Counted from the first letter of the stretch, positions 14,024-29,000 are shown. The stretch: 64,000 nt of DNA from Nematostella vectensis (GCF_932526225.1 NC_064045.1:1586501-1650500), one strand, 5' to 3'. Made by a program: numbers and translations. The notes: generated from the sequence alone by a model not told the origin.

Positions 14024-17000
14024 GCGAGAGCTTCTTAACATTTCTAGCATTACTGTATACAGGATTTTTGTATTGGGATTCCTGTTGCACATGGGCATAC
14101 TGAAGGAGCCTGGTTCGAGCGAGAAACTTTCCGTGCTCCGTTCACCTTGTTCCAGGGAAAACTTGGCGTTTCACCGGATTTTTCTAATTCGCACAACTTC
14201 TTATTTTCAGGTGTTTCTTCGTGAGAGCGTAGAGTGCGCTCTAGAGGAGGCCCGCGAGGTACGAATCGAGCGGATGGCCGTGCTCCTACAGGCCCGGGTG
14301 AGTAGACAGCGAGAGGTGCGTGGTGTACGAGACAGCGAGAGGTGCGTGGTGTACGAGGCAGCGAGAGTTGCGTGGTGTACGAGACAGCGAGAGGTGCGTG
14401 GTGTACGAGACGGCGAGAGGTGCGTGGTGTACGAGGCAGCGAGAGGTGCGTGGTGTACGATACAGCGAGAGGTGCGTGGTGTACGAGATAGCGGGAGGTG
14501 CGTGGTGTACGAGACTGCGAGAGGTGCGTGGTGTACGAGACAGCGAGAGGTGCGTGGTGTACGATACAGCGAGAGGTGCGTGGTGTACGAGATAGCGGGA
14601 GGTGCGTGGTGTACGATACAGCGAGAGGTGCGTGGTGTACGAGACTGCGAGAGGTGCGTGGTGTACGAGACAGCGAGAGGTGCGTGGTGTACGAGAAAGC
14701 GAGAGGTGCGTGGTGTACGAGACAGCGAGAGGTGCGTGGTGTACGAGACAGCGAGAGGTGCGTGGTGTACGAGACAGCGAGAGGTGCGTGGTGTACAATA
14801 CAGCGAGAGGTGCGTGGTGTACGAGATAGCGGGAGGTGCGTGGTGTACGATACAGCGAGAGGTGCGTGGTGTACGAGACTGCGAGAGGTGCGTGGTGTAC
14901 GAGACAGCGAGAGGTGCGTGGTGTACGAGAAAGCGAGAGGTGCGTGGTGTACGAGACAGCGAGAGGTGCGTGGTGTACGAGACAGCGAGAGGTGCGTGGT
15001 GTACGAGACAGCGAGAGGTGCGTGGTGTACGAGGCAGCGAGAGGTGCGTGGTGTACGATACAGCGAGAGGTGCGTGGTGTACGAGATAGCGGGAGGTGCG
15101 TGGTGTACGAGACTGCGAGAGGTGCGTGGTGTACGAGACAGCGAGAGGTTCGTGGTGTACGAGACGGCGAGAGGTTCGTGGTGTACGAGACGGCGAGAGG
15201 TTTGTGGTGTACGAGACAGCGAGAGGTGCGTGGTGTACGAGACAGCGAGAGGTGCGTGGTGTACGATACAGCGAGAGGTGCGTGGTGTACGAGATAGCGG
15301 GAGGTGCGTGGTGTACGAGACTGCGAGAGGTGCGTGGTGTACGAGACAGCGAGAGGTTCGTGGTGTACGAGACGGCGAGAGGTTCGTGGTGTACGAGACG
15401 GCGAGAGGTTTGTGGTGTACGAGACAGCGAGAGGTGCGTGGTGTACGAGACGGCGAGAGGTGCGTGGTGTACGAGACAGCGAGAGGTTCGTGGTGTACGA
15501 GACAGCGAGAGGTTCGTGGTGTACGAGACGGCGTGAGGTGCGTGGTGTACCAACAGAGCTCTTTTCGAGGCCATCGTTTGCGCCACTTACTCGACTTATT
15601 TTTCCCAGATAAAAGGGTTTGTGTTGAAACGTCGCTATCTACAGATGAAGAAGGCGGCGATCCTTCTCCAATGCCAGACCCGACGATACTTACAAAGGTA
15701 TGTGCCGAGTATTACTCGGGTGGGTTTCGGTACCTTACTGTCGGTGGTGGGAAGGGGGGGGGAGTTGCTCTGGAGTAGTGGTACGCGGCTCGGTGTTATT
15801 CGGTCCTACTCGTTTCTATTCAGTTATATAATATTTGGGTTTGCCTCGGGGCTTCCTCGGTCATTGTTTTGCTTTTAGAGGCATATCTCGGCACTGCCGA
15901 TTTATTTCTCGGTTCTACTCGTATGTTCCTCGGCACTTTACTTGGTTGGGACATTTTAGAAGTGTCACGATCCACAGTTAGGGTATATTGACGGCTGCGT
16001 CCTTGTTTTCTATCTCACATACCATTGATGTTTGCGTTACTAAGGCCAAGTTGACCGGTTGACGGACTGATGAAACCAAAACCCTGACTCTAATAAAGCC
16101 ACAAAATACTTTCGAGACTAAGCGCACCACGTCCGGTGAGAATGTGGTGAAACTTGCGTCTAATAAAGCCACAAAATACTTTCGAGACTGAGCGCACCAC
16201 GTCCGGTGAGAATGTGGTGAAACTTGCGTCTAGCAATCTGTCATTGCAAGCGTACAGACTTATGGCGATGGTCGCCTGGGCCACGGAAAAGTTGTGGAAT
16301 AGCATTTTGTAAATAGCGGCGAACAAACGTCGACTCCTGCGGTTGTGAGGGCTGTTCTCGGCCTCTTGATGTCACATTTTTAAGTTAACAGTCCAGCTCT
16401 TCCGTGCCTCTTGATGTCACATGTTAACAGTCCAGCTATTCCGTGCCTCTTGATGTCACATGTTAACAGTCCAGCTATTCCGTGCCTCTTGATGTCACAT
16501 TTTTAAGTTAACAGTCCAGCTATTCCGTGCCTCTTGATGTCGCATGTTAACAGTCCAGCTCTTCCGTGCCTCTTGATGTCGCATGTTAACAGTCCAGCTC
16601 TTCCGTGCCTCTTGATGTCGCATGTTAACAGTCCAGCTATTGCGTGCCTCTTGATGTCACATGTTAACAGTCCAGCTATTCCGTGCCTCTTGATGTCACA
16701 TGTTAACAGTCCAGCTATTCCGTGCCTCTTGATGTCACATGTTAACAGTCCAGCTCTTCCGTGCCTCTTGATGTCACATTTATGGGTTACCAGTCTATAT
16801 ATATAGAACTAAATACACTATTTCCTGATAAGAATGCCTAATTTTCAGTCGAGGCTGTGCCGTTGTTATTAATGGCTGAAAATGTTCTTAAGGATTTAAA
16901 TTTCTTAAGTTTCTTCCAATACTTAATAAAGTACTAGAAGAGTATGCATCTCGCTACCGATGTTTTACTGCTATCTGAGCCCTGATGGATCCAAGCATGT

Positions 17001-20000
17001 TCTTAAAATTTTGTTTTATAAAAGAAAGGATGTATGACACCTCTCCTTTCAGGGTAAATTATTGCCGTGTCAACGCCGAGAACAATGCCAATCAAGGTAA
17101 AGCTGAGTAACCACTCTTTTCTTGATCCGTTGTAGGAAAAAGTATCTCAAGGCAAGAAGAGGTTTCCACAAACTGCAGGTGATCTTTAGAATGCGACAGC
17201 AGAGGAAGAGGCTTATGGACCAGATCAAGGTAAGGCCGTGTTTACACGAGGTTCCATAGCGACCATTAAAATTCTCATTATAAGGCCTTGTTTATACGAG
17301 GTATATCGACCATCAATGTTCTCATTATAAAGCCTTGTTTATACACGAGGTTCCGTAGCGACCATCAGTGTTCTCATTAAAATGCCTTGTTTACACGAGG
17401 TATCATGGCGACTATCCATATTCTCAATATAAGGCCTTGTCTACACGAGGTATCATGGCGACTATCTATGTTACCATTATAAGACCTTGTTTACACGAGG
17501 TATCATGGCAACCATTAGCATCTGACAACGACACTTAAACTTACGTATCTAAAACTTGTCGATGATTATCGATCGCTTACCGAAGATGTATATTCTAGCT
17601 TGTAGCTCGAGACCGTTATCGTAAGAAAGAAGACGTGGTTTCAAACAATGTTAGTAGGGTATTATACTTGATACATACACTTCATATATATTACCCATAA
17701 TGCACCAAGAGTACATAACTCACGATGTGACGTAGGTAATAGTCCCTCTCTAGAGCTAGACCCATAATGCACCAAGAGTACATAACTCACGATGTGACGT
17801 AGGAAATAGTCCCTCTCTAGAGCTAGACCCATAATGCACCAAGAGTACATAACTCACGATGTGACGTAGGAAATAGTCCCTCTCTAGAGCTAGACCCATA
17901 ATGCACCAAGAGTACATAACTCACGATGTGACGTAGGAAATAGTCCCTCTCTAGAGCTAGACCCATAATGCACCAAGAGTACATAACTCACGATGTGACG
18001 TAGAAAATAGTCCCTCTCTAGAGCTAGACGCATAATGCACTTTATGGCTCTTATAGGGCGTCATTCACACAAGTCATTCATACAAGGCGATCGAAACTTA
18101 TGTTGCACTATCAATTTTTCGTTCTATTTATAATCATTTAATGGATTATTTCGTTTTGCCTGAATGTCTTAATTTCTCGATATACTACCTTATTACACTT
18201 TATTGTCGCGTCACTTTTATTTCGCGAATTACGCGATTTTGAAAAATTCGCGAAAATTAAGTGACGCGAAAATAATGTGTCGCGAAAATTGGGATGCGCG
18301 AAAGTTAAGTGAGTACACAAAAAGCTTTCGGCGAAATATTAACCGCGTACTAAGCTTTATAGAAACACCTTTTTCACACGTCTACTTATTCTATAATGTA
18401 CATATTGTACAGTAAGGGGTTGAGATGGACAATTCTGAACTGTATGTATAGATTTTTGTGGAACTAAATTTAGCCAAAGCATGTTAAATTTTAATTTCAC
18501 TTGTTTTGCTATATATTTAGTATATATTTCGCTGCTATGATTCGCAAATTCAACTCACGGCAAAACTTCTACACACTGTTTGTTCCTCATGCATTTTTAG
18601 GGTTGCATCGAGGCTCACCTTTGAATCGAACCTGCTATTTTCATTCCCTCTATATGCTAATAAGTGGCTCAGAGTCTGAAAAACTTTGACTTCAGGAAAA
18701 TTTTAAACCCAAATTCCTTTGTCGTCGTTGTGATTATCACGCAATGAGTGCAAGATTCCCTATAGGCAAGATACTGGCATCGACACGAACGCAAAAAAAG
18801 CGAAGATTGTTCTTATATTGTGTTAAATATACTCATAAAATGCAAAAGGGATTCTGTATTGTTTTCCGACGTCAGTGAACGATTAATACAAGTTTCACGA
18901 GCCTTTTTACATACTTCAATTTCCCGTGACCTTCGGCCGGCTCGAGGTGGTAAAACCGTTTTCATATGACATTGCATGAAGGCCAGCATATAGATAAATC
19001 TTAGAATTATTTGCCAGGTATTGTTGTAAAACGATAAAATAATAACTATTTAAAACTTTGAGCCGCATTTCGACGATTTTAACGCGATTTCAACAACGAT
19101 AGAAGAGGTTTCTTAAAAGTTCGAAACAATTTGTAGACTTTCTATTTTAGCGCAGCGCTAAAATAGTGCCTCGATCTGATGAAGGCTTGGTTGCTTATGG
19201 TTGCTTGGTTGCTTTAATTCCCTTCCCGTTATTTAGCTATACTCGTCTCTTATTGGTTTATAATGATATCTTGACCGCATTACTGCTAATTGAGATCAAC
19301 ACACAGATGCGGGTTATGAGTCTTTTCGCGGCGCGTTACATTGTTTTTCGCGCTTAATCACCGCGAGACTCGAAAGAGACGGATGGAAAAACACCTTGAG
19401 AATACAGGAATAATTGGGTGAAGTTTTCACGTCTTCTTGCAAACGTTTGTAAGAGAGAAACTAAGTCCAGCGTGGGGACTATTGATGAACGAGATAATGG
19501 AAGCGGAGGAGCACATGTGTTGTACAAGAAAGGCCATCGCTAAGCATGTTAACTCTGTTGCTTGAGTGTTTTGAGGAGTAGAATCCTGGATTTACAAGAC
19601 TCAGCTGCGGCGCATCCCTCTGCCGATCTAGTTCTGTTATTTAAAAGTAAAAAATGGTGATGTGAGCATTAGTTTAGCTAGCCTTCTCTCTCCAGCCACG
19701 TTCCGTTACAATACTCGAAATTACCATCCTAACAATTACCGCCTTTTTTCCGCCTTTTTATAACAGGAATTCGTATTTCTCTAAAACTGTTAAACTTTGG
19801 AATAGTCTTCCTTCACTTATGAAATCCTGCACTACGCTTTCGTCTTTCAGATATCAGCTGACAACTCACTATTTAGAGAAACTTGCTTTTTACCAACCTC
19901 CATATTTTCATAGAGCTTAAATTTATGTAATTCAATTTTTATTTTCGTTTTAGAATTTTTATTGTTTGTAATTTGTTGGAAAAGAATTTAAATTGGGGCT

Positions 20001-23000
20001 TACGCCCTGTTTTCTTCTCCCGTCACATTGTTTCTTATATTCTTTATTTTGTTTATTTCCTATTGTAAACCGTAGTATTTTTGGGTACCAAACCTAATAA
20101 ACAACAACAATTAATTGGTGTTGTAGCTTGTCATTAAGTACTGCATTTATTTCAGTCATAAATAGCGTTAATTGGTTTTGTTTCCCTATGAAACGGTAAG
20201 GTAGCGTTAATTGGTTTTGTTTCCCTATGAAACGGTAAGGGAATTGTTAAGCCAATTTGTGGTTGACTGCGTGTGAAACTCTTAAGTTTGGTCTGTAATG
20301 TTGTTAAAAAAGCGTTACTGATGTTAAATCTTTAAAGATTTTCACACTCTAATTAAGGAAAGGAAGTTTGTCATTCCCATGTACTTTTATAAGTAATGTT
20401 TGTCATGTGGGCAGAGCTTTTAAGGTTCTGTGTTGCCTTGAAGGGAAAATTATAAATTTTAAGTTGATTACGGTATTATATGCGTAGGTAACTGTTTCTT
20501 ACGGAATGCGGATTATTATTAATTTTTAAGGGTAAGATGGTCGTGTTGTAAAATGTTCTACCCCCGGTATTTATATCAAACTGTCGGGTTAGTTTTCAAT
20601 AAAAATCTGTCGTATAACTAGAATTTTCGTAGTTATTAAAGAGTTTAATGGAAGTGCTATGATGCTCATAGGCTGCTTGCACAAACATGGAACCGCACGT
20701 TTTTTTTTACTTGATTAAACAAAACAGCAAATCATGTGCCCAAGAACAAACACAAGAGGGAAACATCACTCGCGCGGAATCATCCGGGACATCAAGTTCT
20801 GTTGGTTTCCGGTTTGTTTCTTCTAACTTGCCGTTTTTATTGTCTTCCCTTGCTAGCGGCATTCGTTATCCATTCTTGTAGCAATGTACGCGAGGCTTGC
20901 TTTAGCTACAGACCGTGGTTAGCCGAATGGGTAAATTCGGTTGCCTAGTTTCGTGCTGTGTGATTTTTTGCTTCGCCACAGGAATCACGAGCAGCGACTT
21001 TCTTGTCGCCTCGCCACAGGAGCCCCGAGCATCGGATTTCTACAAAGACCCGAGCGTCGCTTGCGGCGGAATATAACAAAAGGGTTGCTGGGTTTCGATG
21101 CATGGGATCAATTACTTTTGATGAGTCATTGTTCAAAAAATATATCCCTGACGTTAAAGAGTGGAACTATATTTTAGCGAAATGCTATGTCAATAAAGCA
21201 AGTGTGTTTTGAAGTTAGTGGGACTAAGTCCAAAGTATTGATTTCCTCTGAGCCCAAAGCTTCAGGTATGCGTAAAGTGCGACTTGCTCGTTCATGCTTG
21301 CCAAGGCGCTACGCTAAGCCAGTGGGCCGTGTAGTATGCACGGAAGTTTGACGTTCTTTGATAAAACTTGCGATCCCGAGTGGAGAGTGAACTTGACGCG
21401 CGACACGAAAAAAATGTCAGCTCAGAAATGACAACTCAGATGGCATTCCTGACGAACTATACCATTCAAGTGAGTTTTGCATAAATTTGCTTTTGAATAA
21501 CTCAATCAATATACTATGCTTCTCGCTGCACAACTTGGTTATTTTTCGACAAAATGTCCTTGTGCTCCTGCAAAATTCGTGGCCTTGGTATGGCAATTTT
21601 TTTAAAGTATAATTATGCCTTTTTTCGAAGCCAATTTTAAAATATCATCACTGCTTAAATTAGAAATCGCCGCTGTATTTATGTTTGGAGGCTGAATTAA
21701 GATAAATGGTCATACGAAAACTCGACCCGGTAAGACATAGCCTATAAATTGCTTATTTCCATCAATCGAAATTGTTCCTGAGTTATGTATATTGTACATG
21801 ATAGACGGTATATGTTAGGGTATTATTTTGTTTGTTCTCGGCTGAAATGAACAGATTTCATGTGCTTTAGCACATTTCCGACATAATTTTGAGTTATAAT
21901 GCGCATATCAATGGTTCCCTTTCCTTGCTACTAATCTCTCTTTCTTTACTCTTTTCAAACCAGCTTTAGATCAGATTTACTTTATATATATGTATTAAGG
22001 GTATTTAGTATTATTGACGAATAACCCTCGCTTATTGCATATATTTGTCTTGTTTTGTTATTGCTATTATCAAATCGTCAATTTAGATTCAAATCCATGC
22101 TCTCAAACCCTACTGTTTGCCCGAGGTTTTGCATCGCCATGAATAACTCTTTTGATCTTGAGCGGTAAGCCGGGAACTATCTTTGAGTGTGTTTCAGCAA
22201 TAATATGAAAGCATAATGTAGATTCTTATTCATCACTTCAAGTAAATTCATTGCCTTTGTTGTGTAGTCGATTCGATATCTTTACAAAATCAGACAATAT
22301 TTTAACTATCAAATCCATAAAACCCTTGATAATTCTCTGTCTTTAGCTTGTCTCCTATATAACTTCGCCTTTATCTTGGGTAAATAGTGCCCTTATTTCC
22401 GCATTCGGGACTGGGAAAGTTTGTAACTTGCTGTTAATTGAATCGCTTTTGTTCTCAATCTAAACATGACAAGTATTCAGCCGTCGCTTCATGAAATTGT
22501 GTAACTACTTTATGTAAGACACTACTATCGACCTATACCTAGAGTTTTGCTGTTCAACAGGAGTTTTAACATTGATTTTTTTCGAAATGTTTGCCCTCCT
22601 ATTTGACAATTGCTCTGAAATTAGAATAAATTTTAAAAAAATGGCTCCTAGAGTTTATTTCTTAATTCTTAAGTGTTCTTAAAAAAAACTATGAGACACA
22701 CATTTTATGCTATCCTAAAGATATTTTTTCCTCAATAGACAAAAATCGCACATTTTCTAGCACCCGCAAATAATGTTTTAGAATAGGTGTATTCTAGCTT
22801 TCGTACAATCTTCACATTTGTAGCGTCTATATATATTTTTTTACAAAGCATCTAAATCGATAGATGATAAAACAGGCATTGCTGCTGGACGATCCTTTTA
22901 TACACGAGCGTGGAAGGTGAATAATATATCGGCTATTATATTTGATACCCACGAAGCAATTCCTTTTAAGCAAAATCAAAGCGAAACGTATATTTTATAT

Positions 23001-26000
23001 CCGCGAACCGAAAAGATACGTGAAAAAGAAATAAGGGTGATATATGAGTCGTTACCAGTTCACGTTAAGTTATTATAACTATACTTGCAAGCAGAGGGAA
23101 AAGTCGCGCAATTCAATGCGCTAAAATTCGTATTAATCTTGCTGTATGGCGCTACCCGTGATAGGCTACAAGCGAATCATTCGCAGTAGTGACACAGCTC
23201 TCGCCTTTATTATAAAGGGCCAGCTCCTTCAGCCCGTCATGCTTTGGCGGCCTATTATTACTACGCCGGTCAAAGTGTCAAACGCTTTTAAAGCTCTTAG
23301 ACGGTTGTATTTTTTTTTATAGCCTAATAGCCTAAAATGTCTTTTATTATTATTTTAAGACAATTTACATTTTAAAATACCAAAAACGCAATGCATTCTT
23401 GGCGAAGTTTATTTTTACATACGAACTTAAGTTAAATTACGACTGCATAACATTTGGATCCAACTGATGATCCGTAACCTGGCTAAATCTCATTGGGCTC
23501 TTGGAAGGCCCTTGTCTCCATCTCCAAGGGGCAGCTATTTATTATGATTTGCGCAGTGTTATATCCGTTGGTGAAGTGACGTGTGTAATACAAGTGATCC
23601 TGTGGGGGCGGGATTCCTAAGATTTCTGAGCTATTAGCAGTCACAAGGAAATATTAATAATTTAGTAGTAAGAAAGTTTTTTTGTGTGGTTCAACAAAAA
23701 AAAAAAACAAGAAAGCTTGGAATAGGATGGTTTACAAAGGTACTTTATACTACTATACTCTCTCTGTATATCTATATAGGATATATATAGAACAGTGCTC
23801 AATACACAGGTGTAGAGCGGGATATATCTTGGTTTGTAGGGAAAACAAACACGCGAACTACCGTTTCATCTCTACAAGCCTGCTTCGTGGTTGCCCACTC
23901 ATCAGGAGATTTATTATTACTATAATCAACTTATATACTATCAATATACAAAATTTATATAAAAATAGCGCGCGAAATTTGAATGGCTGTTATGATGAAA
24001 TTGAATTTTTGTTATATTATTATAGTATATATACATCAAGGTACTCTATACCTCTAACTCGGTACTATATATATAGTACATAGTAGATATACATGGGACA
24101 GCAATTTGCTTATTATAACAGTACCTATTAGTATATTGCACCTTTAGTACCTTAGTATTTAGTCCACTCCACTCATCTTGTAAATGCTGTAAGCGGCCTT
24201 CTGTGTGCTTCCTTTTGCTGGCCGATTAAAAAATACACCATTTTTATCTCGTCGATTTGTCATTTTAATATCAATTCTTCAACTTCTTTTTTTATCTTGC
24301 CAGTGCCAGTGGTCTATGCTATTCTCTTTGAAAAATCTCAAAATCTTAGACTTTGTGCCTTCGCCCTCCCCCCTTAGTTGATATTTGTCTTCTTAAAAAG
24401 ACACACGTGACCAGAATAAGAGAAAGTGAAACTACAACCACATTAGCTCCCACCCCTCTGCTAAACTTTTTTTTCTGAATTGTTATTGAGACATGGCTCA
24501 GCTCTCCTCATACCGGTAGATAGAACAGGTAAATGGTTGATACCCTGTGTTGCGATGTTGTGCTTCTAGGTACGTGATGAAGCGAGACAAGACGCACAGA
24601 AACAGACCACAGCCATGGATGACGAAACACCTGGTGCACCCGTGGAGCCTAAGGTACACATCCTCAAATAGAGTACAGTATGGCTCATATAAAGTACCGC
24701 TCATATAAAGTACGTTCCCCTCATACAGGGTATGGTACCGCTTATATAAGGTAGGCTACCGCTCATATAATGTAGGTAAGGTAAGTTCCGGTACCACGCC
24801 AGGTGCACTCGTCTGACCGTGAGTCCAATTGGTGTCAAAGTTTTTCATTCTTCGCATGTGTTTGTAAGTGGTTTGTACGAATTTATTGACAACAAAGAAA
24901 GATTAACTTTCTTCTCCATAGTTGTTTTATTTTGTTTTTCAACAAGTGAACGCTTGTTGACACGTTTTTGTTACCGTGTAGGACTGGGACCGACAGCCAA
25001 TTGTTGACGTCACACATCTGGAGATCCCAGCAGAGTTAGCCGTCGTTTATGCTAATTTAGACAGTAAGTATATCCAGTCGTCTAGATTTACAGACAATTT
25101 ACCACATGAATTTTAAATTTGATCTGAGCCGCAATCTGATGAATCCAGTTTTCCATGACATTTACAGTAATCATATTCTTGCGTATCATATTCTTGTTTA
25201 CGCGAAAGTAGTAAGACATCTGGACTAAAAAATATGGAAAAAAAGCTTTTTCTTTATTTTTTATTTAGGTACAAGTTAATAAGTTAAGTAGGTGGACGGG
25301 TGGTAGCTCAGGGGAAACCCCTGTGTTTCGAATGGCCCCCGCAAGGAAGTGCTTGAAAACGAGTTGCGGACCAGTGCTTCGCCATTCCTGCACCCTATGA
25401 GAAAAAAAAGTTAAAATAAAAGCTGCTAGTGTGCATGTACATAGTATGACTAACACATTGACCCCTCAACCGGCCTGTACCCGCTTTGAGAAGTACCCAC
25501 AACCCAAAAAAATCATAAATGCAAAATAAACACAACAAGATGAAGATACTCAGGCATCAGTCTAAGGGATAAATGGTCTTGAAGATATGCATCCAACCAA
25601 GGTGATAGCAACTACTCTTAAGCCAAATAATAGCACAGGTTCTTTGGCAAATTTCAAATCGAACATAGGAAAAAAAAAATCAGCCCTCTTAACAAAACGC
25701 TCAAAATACCACACAAGGGAGAGGGATTAGCAAACACAGCTCATGAAACAAATAGATAACTTCATTATGATCCTCCAGGTTAATTTCCATGGCCTCAAAA
25801 CACAAGGTCCACTCCTTGAAGGCTTGTAAAGCCACTTGGATGCCATAACGGATTGCAAAGCGTTCTGGGAGATCCAGGGAAAAAGCCAGGGGGAGGGCCA
25901 GTCAACAAAGTCAGATGGTATTTTACTAAGTCTTTTCACCCCAAAGCCAAACAAATCAATTCCAGGTCGATTAATTCTGACTGACTTTTCTCCAATATAG

Positions 26001-29000
26001 TTTGCTGCGATCGTCAAATACATCGGTCATGACCAATTTTCAATATCTCCACGAAGTATCAGTTTGATATAATTACATGTTTTTGCAATTTTTAACAGCT
26101 CTGATGGCTTATCCAAAAATAGCGACTTAGGAATAAATTGCGCCTACTCGGCTTCAAAATGGCGCGCCACCAGATTGAGGCTCAGATCAAATTTAGAATT
26201 CATGAACGCCTGTTTGTAGACTGGTAAACTGGCGTGGCTAGAAAAACTACAGACAAACTGTAGAATAACTTGGTGGTATGACTAGAAAAAATAGAGACAA
26301 GCTGTAGAATAACTAGGTGGTATGACGAGAAAAGATACAGACAAGCTGTAGAATAACTACAATCTGTAACAAAACTAATGGGACACTTTCCCTCCCCCTT
26401 CCTCAATGTTGGAGGGCAAATGATCACCTTGCTACTGCTTGTGTTTTGAGCTAAAAAATCGCCTCTAACCAATATTAATCGGGGGGGAGAGGGTTCGCTG
26501 TTGTTCGTATGGGAAGTGTCCCACTTACTTTTGTTGAGGATTGTAGGTCGTATGACTAGAAAACATACAAGCTGTAGAATAACTAGGTAGTATGACTAGA
26601 AAAATTACAGACAAGCTGTAGAATAACTAGGTGGTATGACTAGAAAAAATACAGACAAGCTGTAGAATAACTAGGTCGTTAAATAATAATATTTTAAAAA
26701 ATATATATATTTACATACCATGACCTTGTGATGTTTTTTTTTTTTTTTTTTTTTTCCAGCTTGGAATGCCCCCTTCAAGGGAAAGATCTCCCCGTATCGG
26801 GGCGAGCTCATCAGGTACAACTGCCCTTCCGCGGGGCTCCCCAGGGACATCGACGCGTTCTTGTTCTCTAAATTCGCCGATGAGAACTTCCAGGTATGCT
26901 AGAATAGAAAAAGCGAGCATTGCCATAATCTATCATGGCTCAGATGTTATTTACAAAGAAATATGTTATTTGTCAAATTATTCTATCAGTTATCTTGGAG
27001 TAGTGTTCGTCACAGTTTTAAGTTAGTACCACCACTCACGCAAAAAAAAAAAACGCTGATTGCAGAAGGAGCATCGATGGCGCATGACCAAATCTCCCAT
27101 CAGCTCAAGCTTCCTGAAGCTGAACTACTCGGACGCCATGGAGTCGGTGACCATCTTCAAATTGGTGAGGACTTCTTGTCACGCAAGTCTGGGTAACGCA
27201 AGTCCGACGTGGGTCTTGAAAGTGCCGTCTAGACGAGGACATTTTCATTGGCAAATTTTCATGCACAATATACATTGATCGCGTACAAACGCCAATGAAA
27301 ATGATGGCATATCTGTACGGTCAATGTCTATTACCAATTAGAAAATTATCACTGCCATTCGACCAATCAGCGCTATCCATTTCAACCCCCTAAATCTCAT
27401 AGTAATTTAGGTGTCAAGCGGCGAGGGCATTGAACAATGTCTATTACCAATTAGTACCGATGAGAGACTCGCTGAGACTCGTTGTTTTTTGTTAATTCGT
27501 GCGCTAAATGCCATAGAACACTCGCGTCCATTATCTAAGCCTTACTAAACATTGCCAATGAATGCTTGCTCGTGTAAACGTCATTTGTGAGCCGACTTGT
27601 GTGTTAAGGTTTTATTTGAATAATTCTGGAAAATATAATCAAGGATTTATTTTCACGGTATTTTCATCTTTTCAGGTGATGCGTTTTATGGAGGATGAAA
27701 CACTCGATAGAGCAACAGAGTTTATTATTGGAAACTATATCATTCAAAGGGTAATTATAAGTCATATAAAATAACACAAAGGAAAATCCAACAACCATCA
27801 ACAGACTACGCTAAACACACTAGCAATCAGCAACTCTCAGCTAGAATATCAACAACAACAAAACTACAGTGAAACTCCGTTAGGAAATGTGTCGTTGGGG
27901 ATCATAAACCTGTCCATAATGTCTAGGTGCCCTAATTAAACCCGGGTTAGAATTAACAGGAAATGGACAGAACTTTTTTTCATCGATAAAAGTTGTCTTT
28001 ATAAAGCGGGGTTCATCGTTAGATTACGACTTTACAGCGTTACATTACGACATGACAGCGTTACATTACAGCGTTACATCACAACATGACAGCGTTACAT
28101 TACCACATTACAGCGTTACATTACCACATTACAGCGTTACATTTCTACATGACAGCGTTACCTTACAACATGACAGCGTTACATTACAACGTTACATTAC
28201 GACAAAACAGCGTTACATTTCGACATTCTGGCGTACATTACGACATTACAACGTTACATTACGACATTACAACGTTATATTACGTCATTGCAACGTTGCA
28301 TTACGACATGGCAGCTATGATATCAGCAGTTGAAATCGTGTAACTCGAATTATCTTTGTCAAGGGCCTTCTGAACCCCGAGGTCCGGGACGAAATCTACT
28401 GCCAGCTATGTAACCAGGTCTGGGGTAACCCGAAGGAGTCTAGTAACGAGAAGGCCTGGCTGCTGATGGCTCTTTGCATGAGTAGCTTCATGCCTTCTTC
28501 CACTCTGTTCCCTCATCTTCTCAAGTAAGTCGACGGCAATAAAATAAGTAGTGCGTGAAACTGTCTGTGCCTGAATACGCAACAGTTTTAGAAGTACGAT
28601 AAATTTTTTCAAAAATATTTCTGCAAATATTCTCTGTAGAAAACCATGATTGATCAAAGCCCTGAGATCTGTTAGCATGGCCCGATTTACCCGTGGGGGC
28701 TAATACACTTATAAACATTAACCCAATGACTCCTGGCTATTTTTAGCTGAATTTACAAAAAAAAAAAACTGACAGAAAACAGATACCTCCCCCCTATTTT
28801 GAGTTTTATACAGCCCGTCAAAGTCAAACACCGCTGCACCTAGCTTTCCAACAGTGTTTTGCGTTCCCCACTTTTAATCCCTCGTCGTTGTGCTGAAGCC
28901 AGCACAAGTTGATGGTTGCTTGTATTTTTTATCAAAAATACAGCTATAAGCATATTGGGAGAGTGTCGTAGGACATCATGAATTCTATTGAGGCATAATT

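Noticed and set aside
13959-15778. Several 150-460 codon frames on both strands
   Set aside because: A 26-bp unit without stops gives open frames everywhere. Only the exon parts at 13959-14023, 14211-14297 and 15609-15697 are real coding sequence.
17057-17100. Possible extra exon with TTTCAG acceptor and GTAAAG donor
   Set aside because: Its 44 nt would break the phase between exons 12 and 13, which join perfectly without it.
25285-25340. tRNA-like element (TAGCTCAGGGG, GTTTCGAATGG)
   Set aside because: The A box is good, but the B box is poor, the spacing is short and no cloverleaf can be drawn; at most a SINE relic.
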